Of a stretch of 64,000 nt of DNA, positions 53,378 through 63,268 are shown piece by piece. The position numbers were made by a program, and so were the translations under genes. The DNA comes from Streptomyces yatensis (GTDB lineage Bacteria; Actinomycetota; Actinomycetes; Streptomycetales; Streptomycetaceae), in assembly GCF_018069625.1 (NCBI RefSeq), contig NZ_CP072941.1, forward strand, positions 4,464,001 through 4,528,000. The letters are read 5' to 3'. The notes beneath the pieces were generated by a model, which did not search any database, was not told where the DNA came from, and saw nothing but the letters and a program-made list of their open reading frames with translations. Numbering within the stretch: position 1 is the first letter of the stretch; each line of letters opens with the position of its first letter.

Positions 53378-53405
53378 TCAACGACGGTCACCCGAAAGAG
53401 TTACG
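53378..53405 (-). promoter_or_regulatory. sigma-BldN-type promoter of bldM
   Basis: On the minus strand, CGTAAC (53405-53400) and CGTTGA (53383-53378) are separated by exactly 16 bases. This equals the consensus reported for promoters read by sigma-BldN, whose known target is bldM. The -10 element ends about 123 bp upstream of the bldM start. Confidence 0.9.
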
Positions 53406-53598
53406 GGGTTCGGCGGCCACCTTCGACACTCTACGTGAGGGCGCGGACACGGAGCAGCTTCGTCGCACAGGTCGCGCCCTTCGCGTCTCCCCCATAGGGC
53501 AGCCCCCGAGGCAGTCCCTTCGGTGGCATTTGGCGACCTTGCTTCCAATTTGCCGGTCTGTGTGGCTAGATTCGCAATGAGTCATATTTACATCTACT

Positions 53599-53613
53599 TA
53601 CACCGTAGGTGTA
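53599..53613. promoter_or_regulatory. Palindrome in the whiD leader region
   Basis: TACACC-GTA-GGTGTA, a perfect 6-bp dyad 49 bp upstream of the whiD start codon, in a low-GC stretch. It could be an operator or lie in the leader transcript. Confidence 0.5.
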
Positions 53614-53662
53614 CGACCCAGGACGCAGCGTCCGCAGCCGATCGCATCGAGGAGATAAGGCA

Positions 53663-53977
53663 ATGGCAGATTTCTCCCGTCTTCCCGGCCCGAATGCCGA
53701 CCTGTGGGACTGGCAGCTCCTGGCCGCGTGTCGCGGGGTCGACAGCTCGCTCTTCTTCCACCCGGAGGGGGAGCGCGGCGCTGCCCGCAGCGCACGCGAG
53801 ATGTCGGCGAAAGAGGTGTGCATGCGCTGCCCGGTACGAGCCCAGTGCGCCGCGCACGCCCTCGCCGTGCGCGAGCCTTACGGAGTGTGGGGTGGACTGA
53901 CCGAGGACGAACGCGAGGAGCTCATGGGGCGGGCACGCCACCGCGCGGTCGCCGGCACCGGGGCCCCCGGATCCTGA
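53663..53977 (+). CDS. whiD: WhiD, WhiB-family iron-sulfur regulator
   Basis: A 104-residue Wbl protein starting MADFSRLPGP. The four cluster-binding cysteines are Cys23, Cys53, Cys56 and Cys62 (CMRCPVRAQC), the turn is GVWGG (74-78), and a basic C-terminus follows. Wbl proteins bind a [4Fe-4S] cluster and act with the principal sigma factor; WhiD is needed for late sporulation. The divergent bldM supports the assignment. GGAGATAAGG precedes the ATG. Confidence 0.94.
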   Translation: MADFSRLPGPNADLWDWQLLAACRGVDSSLFFHPEGERGAARSAREMSAKEVCMRCPVRAQCAAHALAVREPYGVWGGLTEDEREELMGRARHRAVAGTGAPGS

Positions 53978-54047
53978 TCGGAGCCCGGCCACAGCCAATC
54001 GAAGAAACGTTCCTTCTGCGCCCACCACATGCGCTGGGACGCAACGC

Positions 54048-54962
54048 TCACCTGCGGGCCGCCTGCTCCAGCCGGTCCAGCGTCGCCGCCACCGCCGGGA
54101 CGCGGGCGAGGTCGGGCAGCGTCAGCGCCACCACCTCCCGGCGCACCGCCGGTTCCACCTCCAGCGTCGTGGCCCCCTTGGCCCGTACGGACTCCAGCGC
54201 CAGCTCGGGCAGCACCGCGACCCCCAGCCCGGCTCCGACCAGGCCGATGACGGTCGGATAGTCGTCCGTGGCGAAGTCGATCCGCGGGGTGAACCCCTCG
54301 GACTCGCACACCTCCACCAGATGCCCCCGGCAGCGCGGGCAGCCCGCGATCCACGGCTCCCCGGCCAGCTCGGCGATCCCCACCGCCCCGGCGCCCGCGA
54401 GCTTGTGCCCCTCCGGCACCACGCCCACCAGCCGGTCGTTCAACAGCGGCCGCAGGACCAGGTCGTCCCACTCACCCGAAGCCTCCTCGCCCATCTGCGG
54501 ATAGCGGAAGGCCAGCGCGACCTCGCAGTCGCCCGAGCGCAGCATCTCCACCGAGCCCGGCGGCTCGGCCTCCACGAGCGAGACCCGCGTCCCCGGATGC
54601 GCCGCGCGCAGCTCGGCGAGCGCCATGGGCACCAGGGTCGAGCTGCCGCTGGGGAAGGACACCAGCCGCACCCGGCCCGCCCGCAGCCCGGCGATCGCCG
54701 CGACCTCCTCCTCGGCGGCGGTCAGCCCGGCCAGGATCCCGGTGGCATGCCGCACCAGCGCCCGGCCCGCCTCGGTCAGCCGCATCTCCCGCCCGCTGCG
54801 GATCAGCAACGGGGTGCCCGCGGCGCCCTCCAGGGCCTTCATCTGCTGGCTGACGGCGGGCTGGGTGCAGCCCAGTTCCCGGGCGGCGGCGGAGAAGGAG
54901 CCGGTGGCGGCCACCGCGCGCAGCACCCTGAGATGGCGGGCCTCGATCATGCCTCCGAGCAT
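54048..54962 (-). CDS. LysR-family transcriptional regulator
   Basis: A 304-residue LysR regulator: N-terminal winged helix (HLRVLRAVAATGSFSAAARELGCTQPAVSQQMKALE) and a substrate-binding domain (VRLVSFPSGSSTLVPMAL... to LGVAVLPELAL). The start at 54962 has AAGGG eight bases upstream; ATG at 54950 is also in frame. It is divergent from the MOSC gene, with ~70 bp between, so it may regulate it. Ligand unknown. Confidence 0.92.
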   Translation of the reverse strand: MLGGMIEARHLRVLRAVAATGSFSAAARELGCTQPAVSQQMKALEGAAGTPLLIRSGREMRLTEAGRALVRHATGILAGLTAAEEEVAAIAGLRAGRVRLVSFPSGSSTLVPMALAELRAAHPGTRVSLVEAEPPGSVEMLRSGDCEVALAFRYPQMGEEASGEWDDLVLRPLLNDRLVGVVPEGHKLAGAGAVGIAELAGEPWIAGCPRCRGHLVEVCESEGFTPRIDFATDDYPTVIGLVGAGLGVAVLPELALESVRAKGATTLEVEPAVRREVVALTLPDLARVPAVAATLDRLEQAARR

Positions 54963-55030
54963 AAGCGACCCTTGGGGATCGGCCGGGATATTACGTCGCC
55001 GCTTTGACGGCGCTGCCTTACGGTGCGGTC

Positions 55031-55699
55031 ATGCTGCATACGCCATCCGTTCTCACGGTGAACCTGGGCCGCGCGACGCCGACCGACTACTCCGACTGTC
55101 CGACCGGCACCGGTATCGACAAGCGTCCCGTCGAGCGCCCGGTACGGGTCGCGGCCCCGGGGCCGAAGGGCCAGGGCGGCAGCGGTCTGGCCGGTGACAC
55201 GGTCTGCGACACCCGCCACCACGGCGGCAACGACCAGGCGGTCTACGCCTACGCCCGGGAGGACCTCGACGTCTGGGAACAGGAGCTGGGCCGCGAGCTG
55301 TCCAACGGCGTCTTCGGCGAGAACCTCACCACCAGCGGCCTCGACGTCAACGGCGCCCTCATCGGCGAGCGCTGGCGGGTGGGGAACGAACTGCTGCTGG
55401 AGGTGACCTCACCGCGCATCCCCTGCCGTACGTTCGCGGGGTGGCTGGGCGAGCGGGGATGGCTCAAGCGGTTCACCCAGGCCGCCGTCCCCGGGGCGTA
55501 TCTGCGGGTGCTCGAACCCGGCGAGATCCGCTCGGGCGACGCGGTCGAGATCGTGCACCGGCCCGACCACGAGGTGACGGTCGCCTTCCTCTTCCGCGCC
55601 GAGACCACGGAGCGGGAGCTGCTGCCGAGGGTGCTGGCGGCGGGCGACGCCCTGCATCCGGAACCGCGGGCGGCCGCCCTCAAGTACCGGCCCAGCTGA
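55031..55699 (+). CDS. MOSC-domain protein (YiiM-like)
   Basis: A 222-residue MOSC (MoCo sulfurase C-terminal) protein: VCDTRHHGGNDQAVYAYAREDLDVWEQELG, FGENLTTSGLDVNGALIGERWRVG and the conserved cysteine in SPRIPCRTFAGWLGERGW. YiiM-type proteins bind molybdenum cofactor and reduce N-hydroxylated compounds. Its start shows little ribosome-binding site. Divergent from the LysR gene. Confidence 0.92.
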   Translation: MLHTPSVLTVNLGRATPTDYSDCPTGTGIDKRPVERPVRVAAPGPKGQGGSGLAGDTVCDTRHHGGNDQAVYAYAREDLDVWEQELGRELSNGVFGENLTTSGLDVNGALIGERWRVGNELLLEVTSPRIPCRTFAGWLGERGWLKRFTQAAVPGAYLRVLEPGEIRSGDAVEIVHRPDHEVTVAFLFRAETTERELLPRVLAAGDALHPEPRAAALKYRPS

Positions 55700-55771
55700 C
55701 GGAAGTGTTCATTCCGGCGCAGATCGCTCGCGGTCCGCGCCGGTGCCTGCCGTGGCCGATAACGTGCGCGT

Positions 55772-56545
55772 ATGACGACTGCATTGATTACCGGAACCAC
55801 CGCGGGCATCGGGGCCGCCTTCGCGGGCCGGCTCGCCGCCGACGGGCACAATCTGGTGCTCGTCGCACGCGACGAGAAGCGGCTGCGGGAGCAGGCGGCG
55901 GATCTGCACGACCGGCACGGCGTGGAGGCCGACGTGCTGGTGGCGGACCTGTCCGAGGATGACGGAATCGCTGCGGTCGAGACCCGCCTCAGGGACCGCA
56001 CCCACCCGGTCGACCTGCTCGTCAACAACGCCGGTTTCGGCAACCGCGACCGCTATCTGGAGGTGCCGATCACCGATGAGCTGCGGATGCTGAAGCTGCA
56101 CTGCGAAGCGGTGCTGCGACTGACCAGCGCGGGCGCCGAAACGATGCGCAGCCGCGGCCGCGGCGGGGTGATCAACGTGGCCTCGATCGCGGCCTTCTTC
56201 CCGCGCGGAACGTACGGGGCGAGCAAGGCGTGGGTCGTGCAGTTCACCCAGGGCGCGGCGAAGGACCTGGCGGGCGCGGGCGTACGGCTGATGGCGCTGT
56301 GCCCGGGGTTCGTCCGTACGGAGTTCCACGCCCGGGCGGGAATCAAGCGGGAGAGCGTGCCGAGCTGGATGTGGCTGGATGCGGATCGGCTGGTCACGGC
56401 GGCGCTGAAGGATTTCGCGCGGGGGAAGTCGCTGTCCATTCCGGATCCGCGGTACAAGGCGATGACGGGGCTGGCGAAGCTGGCTCCGCGGTCGGCCCTC
56501 TCCACGCTTTCCTCCAGGGTCGGCCGGCCTCCGGCGAAGGCGTAG
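55772..56545 (+). CDS. SDR-family NAD(P)-dependent oxidoreductase
   Basis: A 257-residue classical short-chain dehydrogenase: ITGTTAGIGAAFA cofactor motif, DLLVNNAGFGNRD, INVASIAAFFPRGTYGASKAW (catalytic Ser, Tyr, Lys) and the C-terminal helix pair. It resembles the DltE/YdfG-like group acting on ketones or aldehydes. A repeat and a terminator follow. Substrate unknown. Confidence 0.9.
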   Translation: MTTALITGTTAGIGAAFAGRLAADGHNLVLVARDEKRLREQAADLHDRHGVEADVLVADLSEDDGIAAVETRLRDRTHPVDLLVNNAGFGNRDRYLEVPITDELRMLKLHCEAVLRLTSAGAETMRSRGRGGVINVASIAAFFPRGTYGASKAWVVQFTQGAAKDLAGAGVRLMALCPGFVRTEFHARAGIKRESVPSWMWLDADRLVTAALKDFARGKSLSIPDPRYKAMTGLAKLAPRSALSTLSSRVGRPPAKA

Positions 56546-56552
56546 CCCTCCC

Positions 56553-56634
56553 GAAGCCAGGGGGCTCCGCCCCCTGGACCCCCGGCGGGGGTCCGCCCCG
56601 GACCCCGCTCCTCAAACGCCGGAGGGGCTGGATT
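56553..56634. repeat. Dispersed Streptomyces-type intergenic repeat
   Basis: Starts with a hairpin (CCAGGGGGC / GCCCCCTGG), then a second one (ACCCCC / GGGGGT), and ends with CTCAAACGCCGGAGGGGCTG. I recognise this as a palindromic element that recurs between genes in many Streptomyces genomes. Confidence 0.75.
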
Positions 56635-56637
56635 TAC

Positions 56638-56672
56638 GAAGGCGCGGCCGCCCCGAGGGCGGCCGCGCCTTC
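56638..56672. terminator. Terminator between SDR gene and groEL1
   Basis: A perfect 15-bp stem (56638-56652 with 56658-56672, loop CCGAG) between convergent genes. Confidence 0.8.
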
Positions 56673-56704
56673 GCACAGCACAGGCAAGCTGCGTGGAGAA
56701 AACC

Positions 56705-58375
<1,671 letters not shown>

Positions 58376-58421
58376 TCAGACGCGGGCACCGGGGCGCGGC
58401 TCATAGGCAAAACTTCGGTGA

Positions 58422-58730
58422 TTACTTCTCGACGATCGCGAGGACGTCGCGAGCCGAGAGGACGAGGTACTCCTCGCCGCTGTACTTCACCTCGGTGCCG
58501 CCGTACTTGCTGTAGAGCACGACGTCACCGACGGAGACGTCGAGCGGAAGGCGCTTGCCGTCCTCGAAGCGGCCCGGGCCCACGGCCAGGACGACGCCCT
58601 CCTGGGGCTTTTCCTTGGCGGTGTCCGGAATGACCAGGCCCGAAGCCGTGGTCTGCTCGGCGTCGAGCGGCTGGACCACAATGCGGTCCTCGAGCGGCTT
58701 GATGGCAACCTTGGAGCTGGTGGTCGTCAC
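58422..58730 (-). CDS. groES: GroES co-chaperonin
   Basis: A 102-residue Cpn10: [43 protein letters not shown], the mobile loop, and [19 protein letters not shown]. It caps GroEL. The GTG at 58730 has GGGGGAGG upstream. Confidence 0.97.
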   Translation of the reverse strand: MTTTSSKVAIKPLEDRIVVQPLDAEQTTASGLVIPDTAKEKPQEGVVLAVGPGRFEDGKRLPLDVSVGDVVLYSKYGGTEVKYSGEEYLVLSARDVLAIVEK

Positions 58731-58833
58731 GATCCGACCTCCCCCTTCGGAGATCTCACGGGGTCAACTGTCTGAGGTGGCGACCAGGTGGATCCGTCGT
58801 CGCGGGTGCCGGACCTGCCCGTCGCTGTATCCC

Positions 58834-58860
58834 TTGGCACTCATCGGTCCCGAGTGCCAG
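58834..58860 (-). promoter_or_regulatory. CIRCE element 2 (HrcA operator)
   Basis: TTGGCACTC-N9-GAGTGCCAG, close to TTAGCACTC-N9-GAGTGCTAA, in the groES leader downstream of the promoter. Confidence 0.85.
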
Positions 58861-58865
58861 CCTCG

Positions 58866-58894
58866 ACATTATGACGCGGTTAGCACTCAGTCAA
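58866..58894 (-). promoter_or_regulatory. Housekeeping-type promoter of groES-groEL1
   Basis: On the minus strand, TTGACT (58894-58889), a 17-bp spacer and TAATGT (58871-58866): a near-consensus principal-sigma promoter. CIRCE element 1 overlaps the -35 and spacer. Confidence 0.9.
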
Positions 58895-58906
58895 CTAGAG
58901 TGCCAA
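58880..58906 (-). promoter_or_regulatory. CIRCE element 1 (HrcA operator)
   Basis: TTAGCACTC-N9-GAGTGCCAA, one mismatch from the consensus, lying over the -35 region. HrcA repression here is the known control of groESL. Confidence 0.93.
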
Positions 58907-59024
58907 GCGACGTGGTGGCGCCCCCCCGCTCGCCACCCCATCACCGCCTAACGGCCGCCGCGCTCCGGGGCCGCGAGCACTCCGCGCGGCCCCGGCCCCC
59001 GCTCCAGAGCCCCAGGCCGTCTGC

Positions 59025-59081
59025 GCGGCCCAGGCCCCGTCTGTGCGGCCCAGGCCCCGTCTGTGCGGCCCCGGCGCCGTC
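59025..59081. repeat. 20-bp tandem repeat at a stop codon
   Basis: Two exact copies and one partial copy of GCGGCCCAGGCCCCGTCTGT end exactly at the stop codon of the deacetylase gene. Confidence 0.85.
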
Positions 59082-60156
59082 ACACATAGTCCTCCAGCCG
59101 CCCGATGGTGAAGCCCTGGGCCTGGATCGCCCGCACCAGCTCCGTGATCCAGCCGGTCATCGACTGCCCCTCGAGCTGCTCCGGCCCCCGGAAGTGCGCG
59201 AGGATGATGTCCCCCGGCTGGAGGTGGTCGCCGGAGCGGTAGGCCAGTCCGTGGGTCTCCATCTCGGCGCGCCACAGCACCACCGTCCGCGCCCCGCAGA
59301 AGCCCGCCGCCCGCAGGGTCGTCTCGTCGTAGTCCCCGAAGGGGGGACGGAAGAGACGCGGGGCTTGACCGAAGTGGTCCCACAGGTTGTCCCGCTGGCC
59401 GCAGATCTCCCGCACCTGGTCGTCGTAGGCCATACCGGCCAGGCTGGGGTGGGTGAGGGTGTGGTTCTCCATGGGGTTGCCGAGCCGGCGCAGCTGGTCG
59501 AAGTAGTCGTAGTGGTCGCCGATCACGTTGTCGGTGAGGAACGCGGTGAACGGCAGCCCAAGCTCGCGGGCCTGCTCCACGAAGCGCGGGTCCTTCTCGA
59601 TCCCGTCGTCGATCGTCACGAAGACCACCCGCTGGTCGGTCGGCACCTGCCGCACGATCGGCGGCAGCCCCCACTGCTGCGGCCCGGACCGCCCCAGCGC
59701 GGGCTTGACGGCGGGCGGGGCCGGAGGCCGCTCCAGCGGCCGGTCCAGCCCCCAGCGACGGTAGGCGTCGGAGGCGCCGCCCAGCGAGCCCGAGCGCGGC
59801 GCGGAGGCCGTGCCGGACCGCCCCGCGGCCTGGGGCGGGGTGGGCGCCGAGGCGTCACCGGAGCCCGGCGGCAGGTCCGGGAACGCGCCGCCCTGGGCCT
59901 CACCCTCGTACCCCTGCCCCTCGTACCCCGGCCCTGACGACGCCGGTGGTCGCCGCTCCGGCTCCCGTCCGGACGGCGGCCGCGAGGACGACGGCGGATC
60001 GTCCAGCCGGGAGGCGAGCGAGGCCGGCGGCATGGGCGCGCCGTGACGGGAGCCAGTGTGCGGCTCGGTGGCGGCGCCGAGGGATCCGCAGGCCGTGAGC
60101 ACGGCTGCCGCGCCGACGAGAACCAGACAGCGAGGAAAACCAGTCTTGATCATCAT
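59080..60156 (-). CDS. Polysaccharide deacetylase lipoprotein (CE4 fold)
   Basis: A ~358-residue exported protein. The signal peptide ends in AAVLTAC (lipobox), followed by a ~130-residue Pro/Gly/Ser-rich linker. Then comes the NodB-like catalytic domain: VFVTIDDGIEKD (Asp pair), MENHTLTHPSL (His-x3-His metal ligands), RLFRPPFGDYD and ILAHFRG. It probably removes acetyl groups from peptidoglycan or another N-acetylated glycan at the cell surface. The start may be either of the two adjacent ATGs at 60156 and 60153; the ribosome-binding site is weak. Confidence 0.9.
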   Translation of the reverse strand: MMIKTGFPRCLVLVGAAAVLTACGSLGAATEPHTGSRHGAPMPPASLASRLDDPPSSSRPPSGREPERRPPASSGPGYEGQGYEGEAQGGAFPDLPPGSGDASAPTPPQAAGRSGTASAPRSGSLGGASDAYRRWGLDRPLERPPAPPAVKPALGRSGPQQWGLPPIVRQVPTDQRVVFVTIDDGIEKDPRFVEQARELGLPFTAFLTDNVIGDHYDYFDQLRRLGNPMENHTLTHPSLAGMAYDDQVREICGQRDNLWDHFGQAPRLFRPPFGDYDETTLRAAGFCGARTVVLWRAEMETHGLAYRSGDHLQPGDIILAHFRGPEQLEGQSMTGWITELVRAIQAQGFTIGRLEDYV

Positions 60157-60233
60157 CACATAAGTGATCTTCGGTCCAGAGGCGTGCATCTGCGCGCCCT
60201 ACGCGGGCAAATGCGCTCGCGGGAGCGGGGAGA

Positions 60234-61436
60234 ATGGGCCATGTGGACGTTGACGCCTTCGACTCACTGCTCGGCGACGAGGGGCAGGCGCTGCTCTCCG
60301 GGCTCCGCGACTACGACCCGGCGAAGGAGCTCGCCACCGCGACGCGGCTGCGCCGCGACCACCCCCCGGCGCTGGTCTCGGCGGCCCTGACCCAGGCCGC
60401 GCTGCGACAGCGGGCGGTGGCCAAATTCGGCCCCGAGGACGCGCACCGGATGTACTTCACGCCGAACGGCGTGGAGCAGTCCACCCGCACCTCCGTCGCC
60501 GCGTACCGCGCCGCCCGCTTCGCGGAGTTCGGCGTCCGCCGGATGGCCGATCTGTGCTGCGGCATCGGCGGCGACGCGATCGCGCTGGCCCGCACCGGGA
60601 TCTCCGTCCTCGCCGTCGACCGCGACCCGCTGACCTGCGCCGTCGCCCGTGCCAACGCCCAGGCGCTCGGCCTGGCCGAGCTCATCGAGATCCGCTGCGC
60701 CGATGTCACCGACATCGACACCCGGCCCTTCGACGCGGTCTTCGTCGACCCGGCCCGGCGCGGCGGCCGGGGCCGCGTCTTCGACCCCGAGGCGTACTCC
60801 CCGCCCCTCTCCTGGGCCATCGAGGCCGCCCGCACCACCCCGCGCGCCGCCCTCAAGATCGCCCCCGGCGTGCCGCACGAGGTGGTCCCCGAGGACGCGG
60901 AGGCCGAGTGGATCTCGGACCACGGCCAGGTGAAGGAGGCCGTCCTGTGGTTCGGCACCGCCCGCCCCGGGCTGCGCCGCGCCACCCTTCTGCCGAGCGC
61001 CCACTCCCTCGTCGGCACCCCGCACCTCCCCGCCCCCGGCCCCGGCCCGGTCGGCCGCTGGCTCTACGAGCCGGACGGGGCCGTCATCCGCGCCCATCTC
61101 GTCGCCGATGTCGCGGCCCGCGTCGGCGGCCGCCTGATCGACCCGACGATCGCCTACATCACGACGGACGAGCTGCGCCCGACGCCGTTCGCCACCGCGT
61201 ACGAGATCACGGATGTGCTGCCGTTCAACCTGAAGCGGCTGAAGGCGCTGCTGCGGGAGCGGGAGGTCGGCATCGCGACCATCAAGAAGCGCGGTTCGGC
61301 GGTCGAGCCGGAGCAGCTCCGCAAGAAGCTCCGGCTCGAGGGCGGGAACGCCTGCACCATCGTGCTGACGCGCTCGAAGGGCTCCCCCACGATGCTTCTG
61401 GGGCATCCGGCCCAGACCCTGCCCACCGGCCCGTAA
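60234..61436 (+). CDS. SAM-dependent methyltransferase with THUMP-like domain
   Basis: A 400-residue protein: class I methyltransferase core (MADLCCGIGGDAIALARTG, LAVDRDPLTCAVARANAQALGL, VFVDPARRGGRGRVFDPE) and a C-terminal THUMP-like end (LPFNLKRLKALLREREVGIATIKKRGSAVEPEQLRKKLRLEGG). The VDPARR motif suggests an RNA- or DNA-type nucleophile. Divergent from the deacetylase. ATG at 60234; a GTG at 60243 is also possible. Confidence 0.88.
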   Translation: MGHVDVDAFDSLLGDEGQALLSGLRDYDPAKELATATRLRRDHPPALVSAALTQAALRQRAVAKFGPEDAHRMYFTPNGVEQSTRTSVAAYRAARFAEFGVRRMADLCCGIGGDAIALARTGISVLAVDRDPLTCAVARANAQALGLAELIEIRCADVTDIDTRPFDAVFVDPARRGGRGRVFDPEAYSPPLSWAIEAARTTPRAALKIAPGVPHEVVPEDAEAEWISDHGQVKEAVLWFGTARPGLRRATLLPSAHSLVGTPHLPAPGPGPVGRWLYEPDGAVIRAHLVADVAARVGGRLIDPTIAYITTDELRPTPFATAYEITDVLPFNLKRLKALLREREVGIATIKKRGSAVEPEQLRKKLRLEGGNACTIVLTRSKGSPTMLLGHPAQTLPTGP

Positions 61437-61455
61437 CGCCTGCGGCGGGCGCTGA

Positions 61456-61641
61456 TCCCCTCCCCGCCCCTTCCCGAAACCGGGGCCCCGCCCCAGACCC
61501 CGGTCCGACGACCGAGACCCGCGCAGACGTGCCGACCGCGACCAGCCCACCGGTGCGGGCGCTCACGGCAGAGGCGGCCGGCCCGTCCCTCCCCGGGGTC
61601 CAGGGGCCTGGCCCCTGGCACGGGAAGGGGCGGGGAGGGGA
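61456..61641. repeat. Inverted repeat with 21-bp arms
   Basis: The arm CCCCTCCCCGCCCCTTCCCG (61457-61476) recurs as its exact complement at 61621-61640, and one more base pairs outside. The ~145 bp between holds smaller GC-rich dyads. The rest of the gap up to 61816 has GGTTACGGTC-type short repeats and no gene. Confidence 0.85.
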
Positions 61642-61816
61642 AAGACCACGGCCGGACGGGCGGTGGGGAATCCCCTAAACCCGGTTCCACTTCGTGAGGC
61701 CGCTCGCGCCCCGGGGGTTACGGTCGACGCCTCGAGGGTTACGGTCAACGCGTCGGGAGTTGCGGCAACGCGTCGACGCGACAGCGTGTTCGGTCCCGAC
61801 GAAAGAGCGTGTGAGT

Positions 61817-63226
61817 ATGACGGCCTCCGCCACCGAGAGCGGCGCCAAGCGAACGTTCACCGTGCGTGCCGGGGAGGCGAGCGGTGATCGCATACGGCTC
61901 AGCGTCTACGACATGCTCATCGGCCCGGTCTATACCCCGCGTGCCTTTTTCTACCGGGAGACCCTCGACGGCGAGGCGCTCCGCGCCTCCCTCGCCAGGA
62001 CATTGCGCACCTTCCCCATCCTTTCCGGCCGTATGAAGAGGGATCCCGACGGCGGTCTCAGTGTGCTCTGCGACGACGGCGGTGTGCGCTTCGTCGAGGC
62101 ATACGCATCCGAGCCCATGCCGGACTACGGGCCTCGCCATACGGCGAAAAAGGGACTGGAGCGCCATCTCAGTCACGCCATGCCCTTCTGGGTGGTCGAC
62201 CGCGATACACCGCTTTTCACGGTGAAGCTCACCCATATGAAGGGCGGGGGCTCCATCCTGGGCCTCACGATGAATCACGCCGTGGCCGACGGCTCCAGCT
62301 ATATGAGCTTCCTGGAGAGCTGGGTGCGCGAGCACCGGGGCCTCGGATATCCCAAGCCCAGCCACGACCGCGGCGTCATCGACGCGCTCGGCGCCTCGGC
62401 CACGGGTGACACCCGGATGGGCGGTGCCCATCTCACGATCATCGGGCGCGGCCAGAAGTCCGCCTTCATCGGCCGCGCCCTGATGGGCAGCCTCGGCAAT
62501 GTGACGACGGTGACCACCCGCTTCACGGCCGCCGAACTCGCCACCATGAAGGACACCGCGATGGCCGACCTCGCGGGCACGGAGCGGTGGGTGTCGACCA
62601 ATGACGCGCTGACCGCCCATCTGTGGAAAGTGCTGGGCGAATTGCGTGACCGCCCCGACGCGAGCGAGGAAAGGCTCGGCCTCATCGCCGACTTCCGTTC
62701 GTTCGCCGGGGACGCGATACCGGATGACTACTGGGGCAACGCCGTCACCAACACCCGGCCCGGAATGACCGCGGCCGAACTGCGCGCCCGCCCTCTCGGC
62801 GAGGTCGCCGCGGCGGTCCGCGCGGGCCATGCCGAGAACACGGAGGAGCGAATCCGCGAGGAAGCGGCGTTCCTCTGCGCCGAACGGGACGCGGGACGCT
62901 TCAAGCGCGTCATGAACACCATGGGCCTGGACGCGTTCGACAGCACCATCGCGATCAACAACTGGTCCAAGCTCCCCTTCTACCGCATCGACTTCGGGCA
63001 GGGCGCGCCGTTCTGGTACGACTTCACCTCGATTCCCATTCCCTGGACCGTGCACATAGCGCCGGCCCCGGCCGACCAGAACGGCGCCCGCGATGTGCAT
63101 ATGGCCCTGCCCCGCGCCCAGGTCCGGGCCCTTCAGGAGCCGTCCTGGGCGAGCCGGTTCCACCGTTACGCGGAGTCCGGCGAGACCTTTCCGCTGACTT
63201 TCATGGACGCCAAAGCCAAGTGGTGA
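61817..63226 (+). CDS. BAHD-like (plant-type) acyltransferase
   Basis: A 469-residue protein with the layout of plant BAHD acyltransferases. It has an N-terminal VYTPRAFFYRETLDGEALRASLARTL...FPILSGRM segment, the catalytic HxxxD motif in LTMNHAVADGSSYMSF (His154, Asp158), and the structural motif near the C-terminus as DFGQG in place of DFGWG (about 392-396). BAHD enzymes move an acyl group from acyl-CoA to an alcohol or amine. The family is common in plants and fungi and sparse in bacteria. It stands alone here; the ATG at 61817 has only a weak site upstream. Confidence 0.85.
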   Translation: MTASATESGAKRTFTVRAGEASGDRIRLSVYDMLIGPVYTPRAFFYRETLDGEALRASLARTLRTFPILSGRMKRDPDGGLSVLCDDGGVRFVEAYASEPMPDYGPRHTAKKGLERHLSHAMPFWVVDRDTPLFTVKLTHMKGGGSILGLTMNHAVADGSSYMSFLESWVREHRGLGYPKPSHDRGVIDALGASATGDTRMGGAHLTIIGRGQKSAFIGRALMGSLGNVTTVTTRFTAAELATMKDTAMADLAGTERWVSTNDALTAHLWKVLGELRDRPDASEERLGLIADFRSFAGDAIPDDYWGNAVTNTRPGMTAAELRARPLGEVAAAVRAGHAENTEERIREEAAFLCAERDAGRFKRVMNTMGLDAFDSTIAINNWSKLPFYRIDFGQGAPFWYDFTSIPIPWTVHIAPAPADQNGARDVHMALPRAQVRALQEPSWASRFHRYAESGETFPLTFMDAKAKW

Positions 63227-63268
63227 GGAAAGCGGTGCGGAAGCCCGCGCGACCATAAAGCGCCGGGG

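Noticed and set aside
53388..53403. BldM self-binding site (TCACCCGAAAGAGTTA)
   Set aside because: Only one half matches a TCACCC-N4-GGGTGA dyad, and the sequence overlaps the sigma-BldN promoter, which explains it better.
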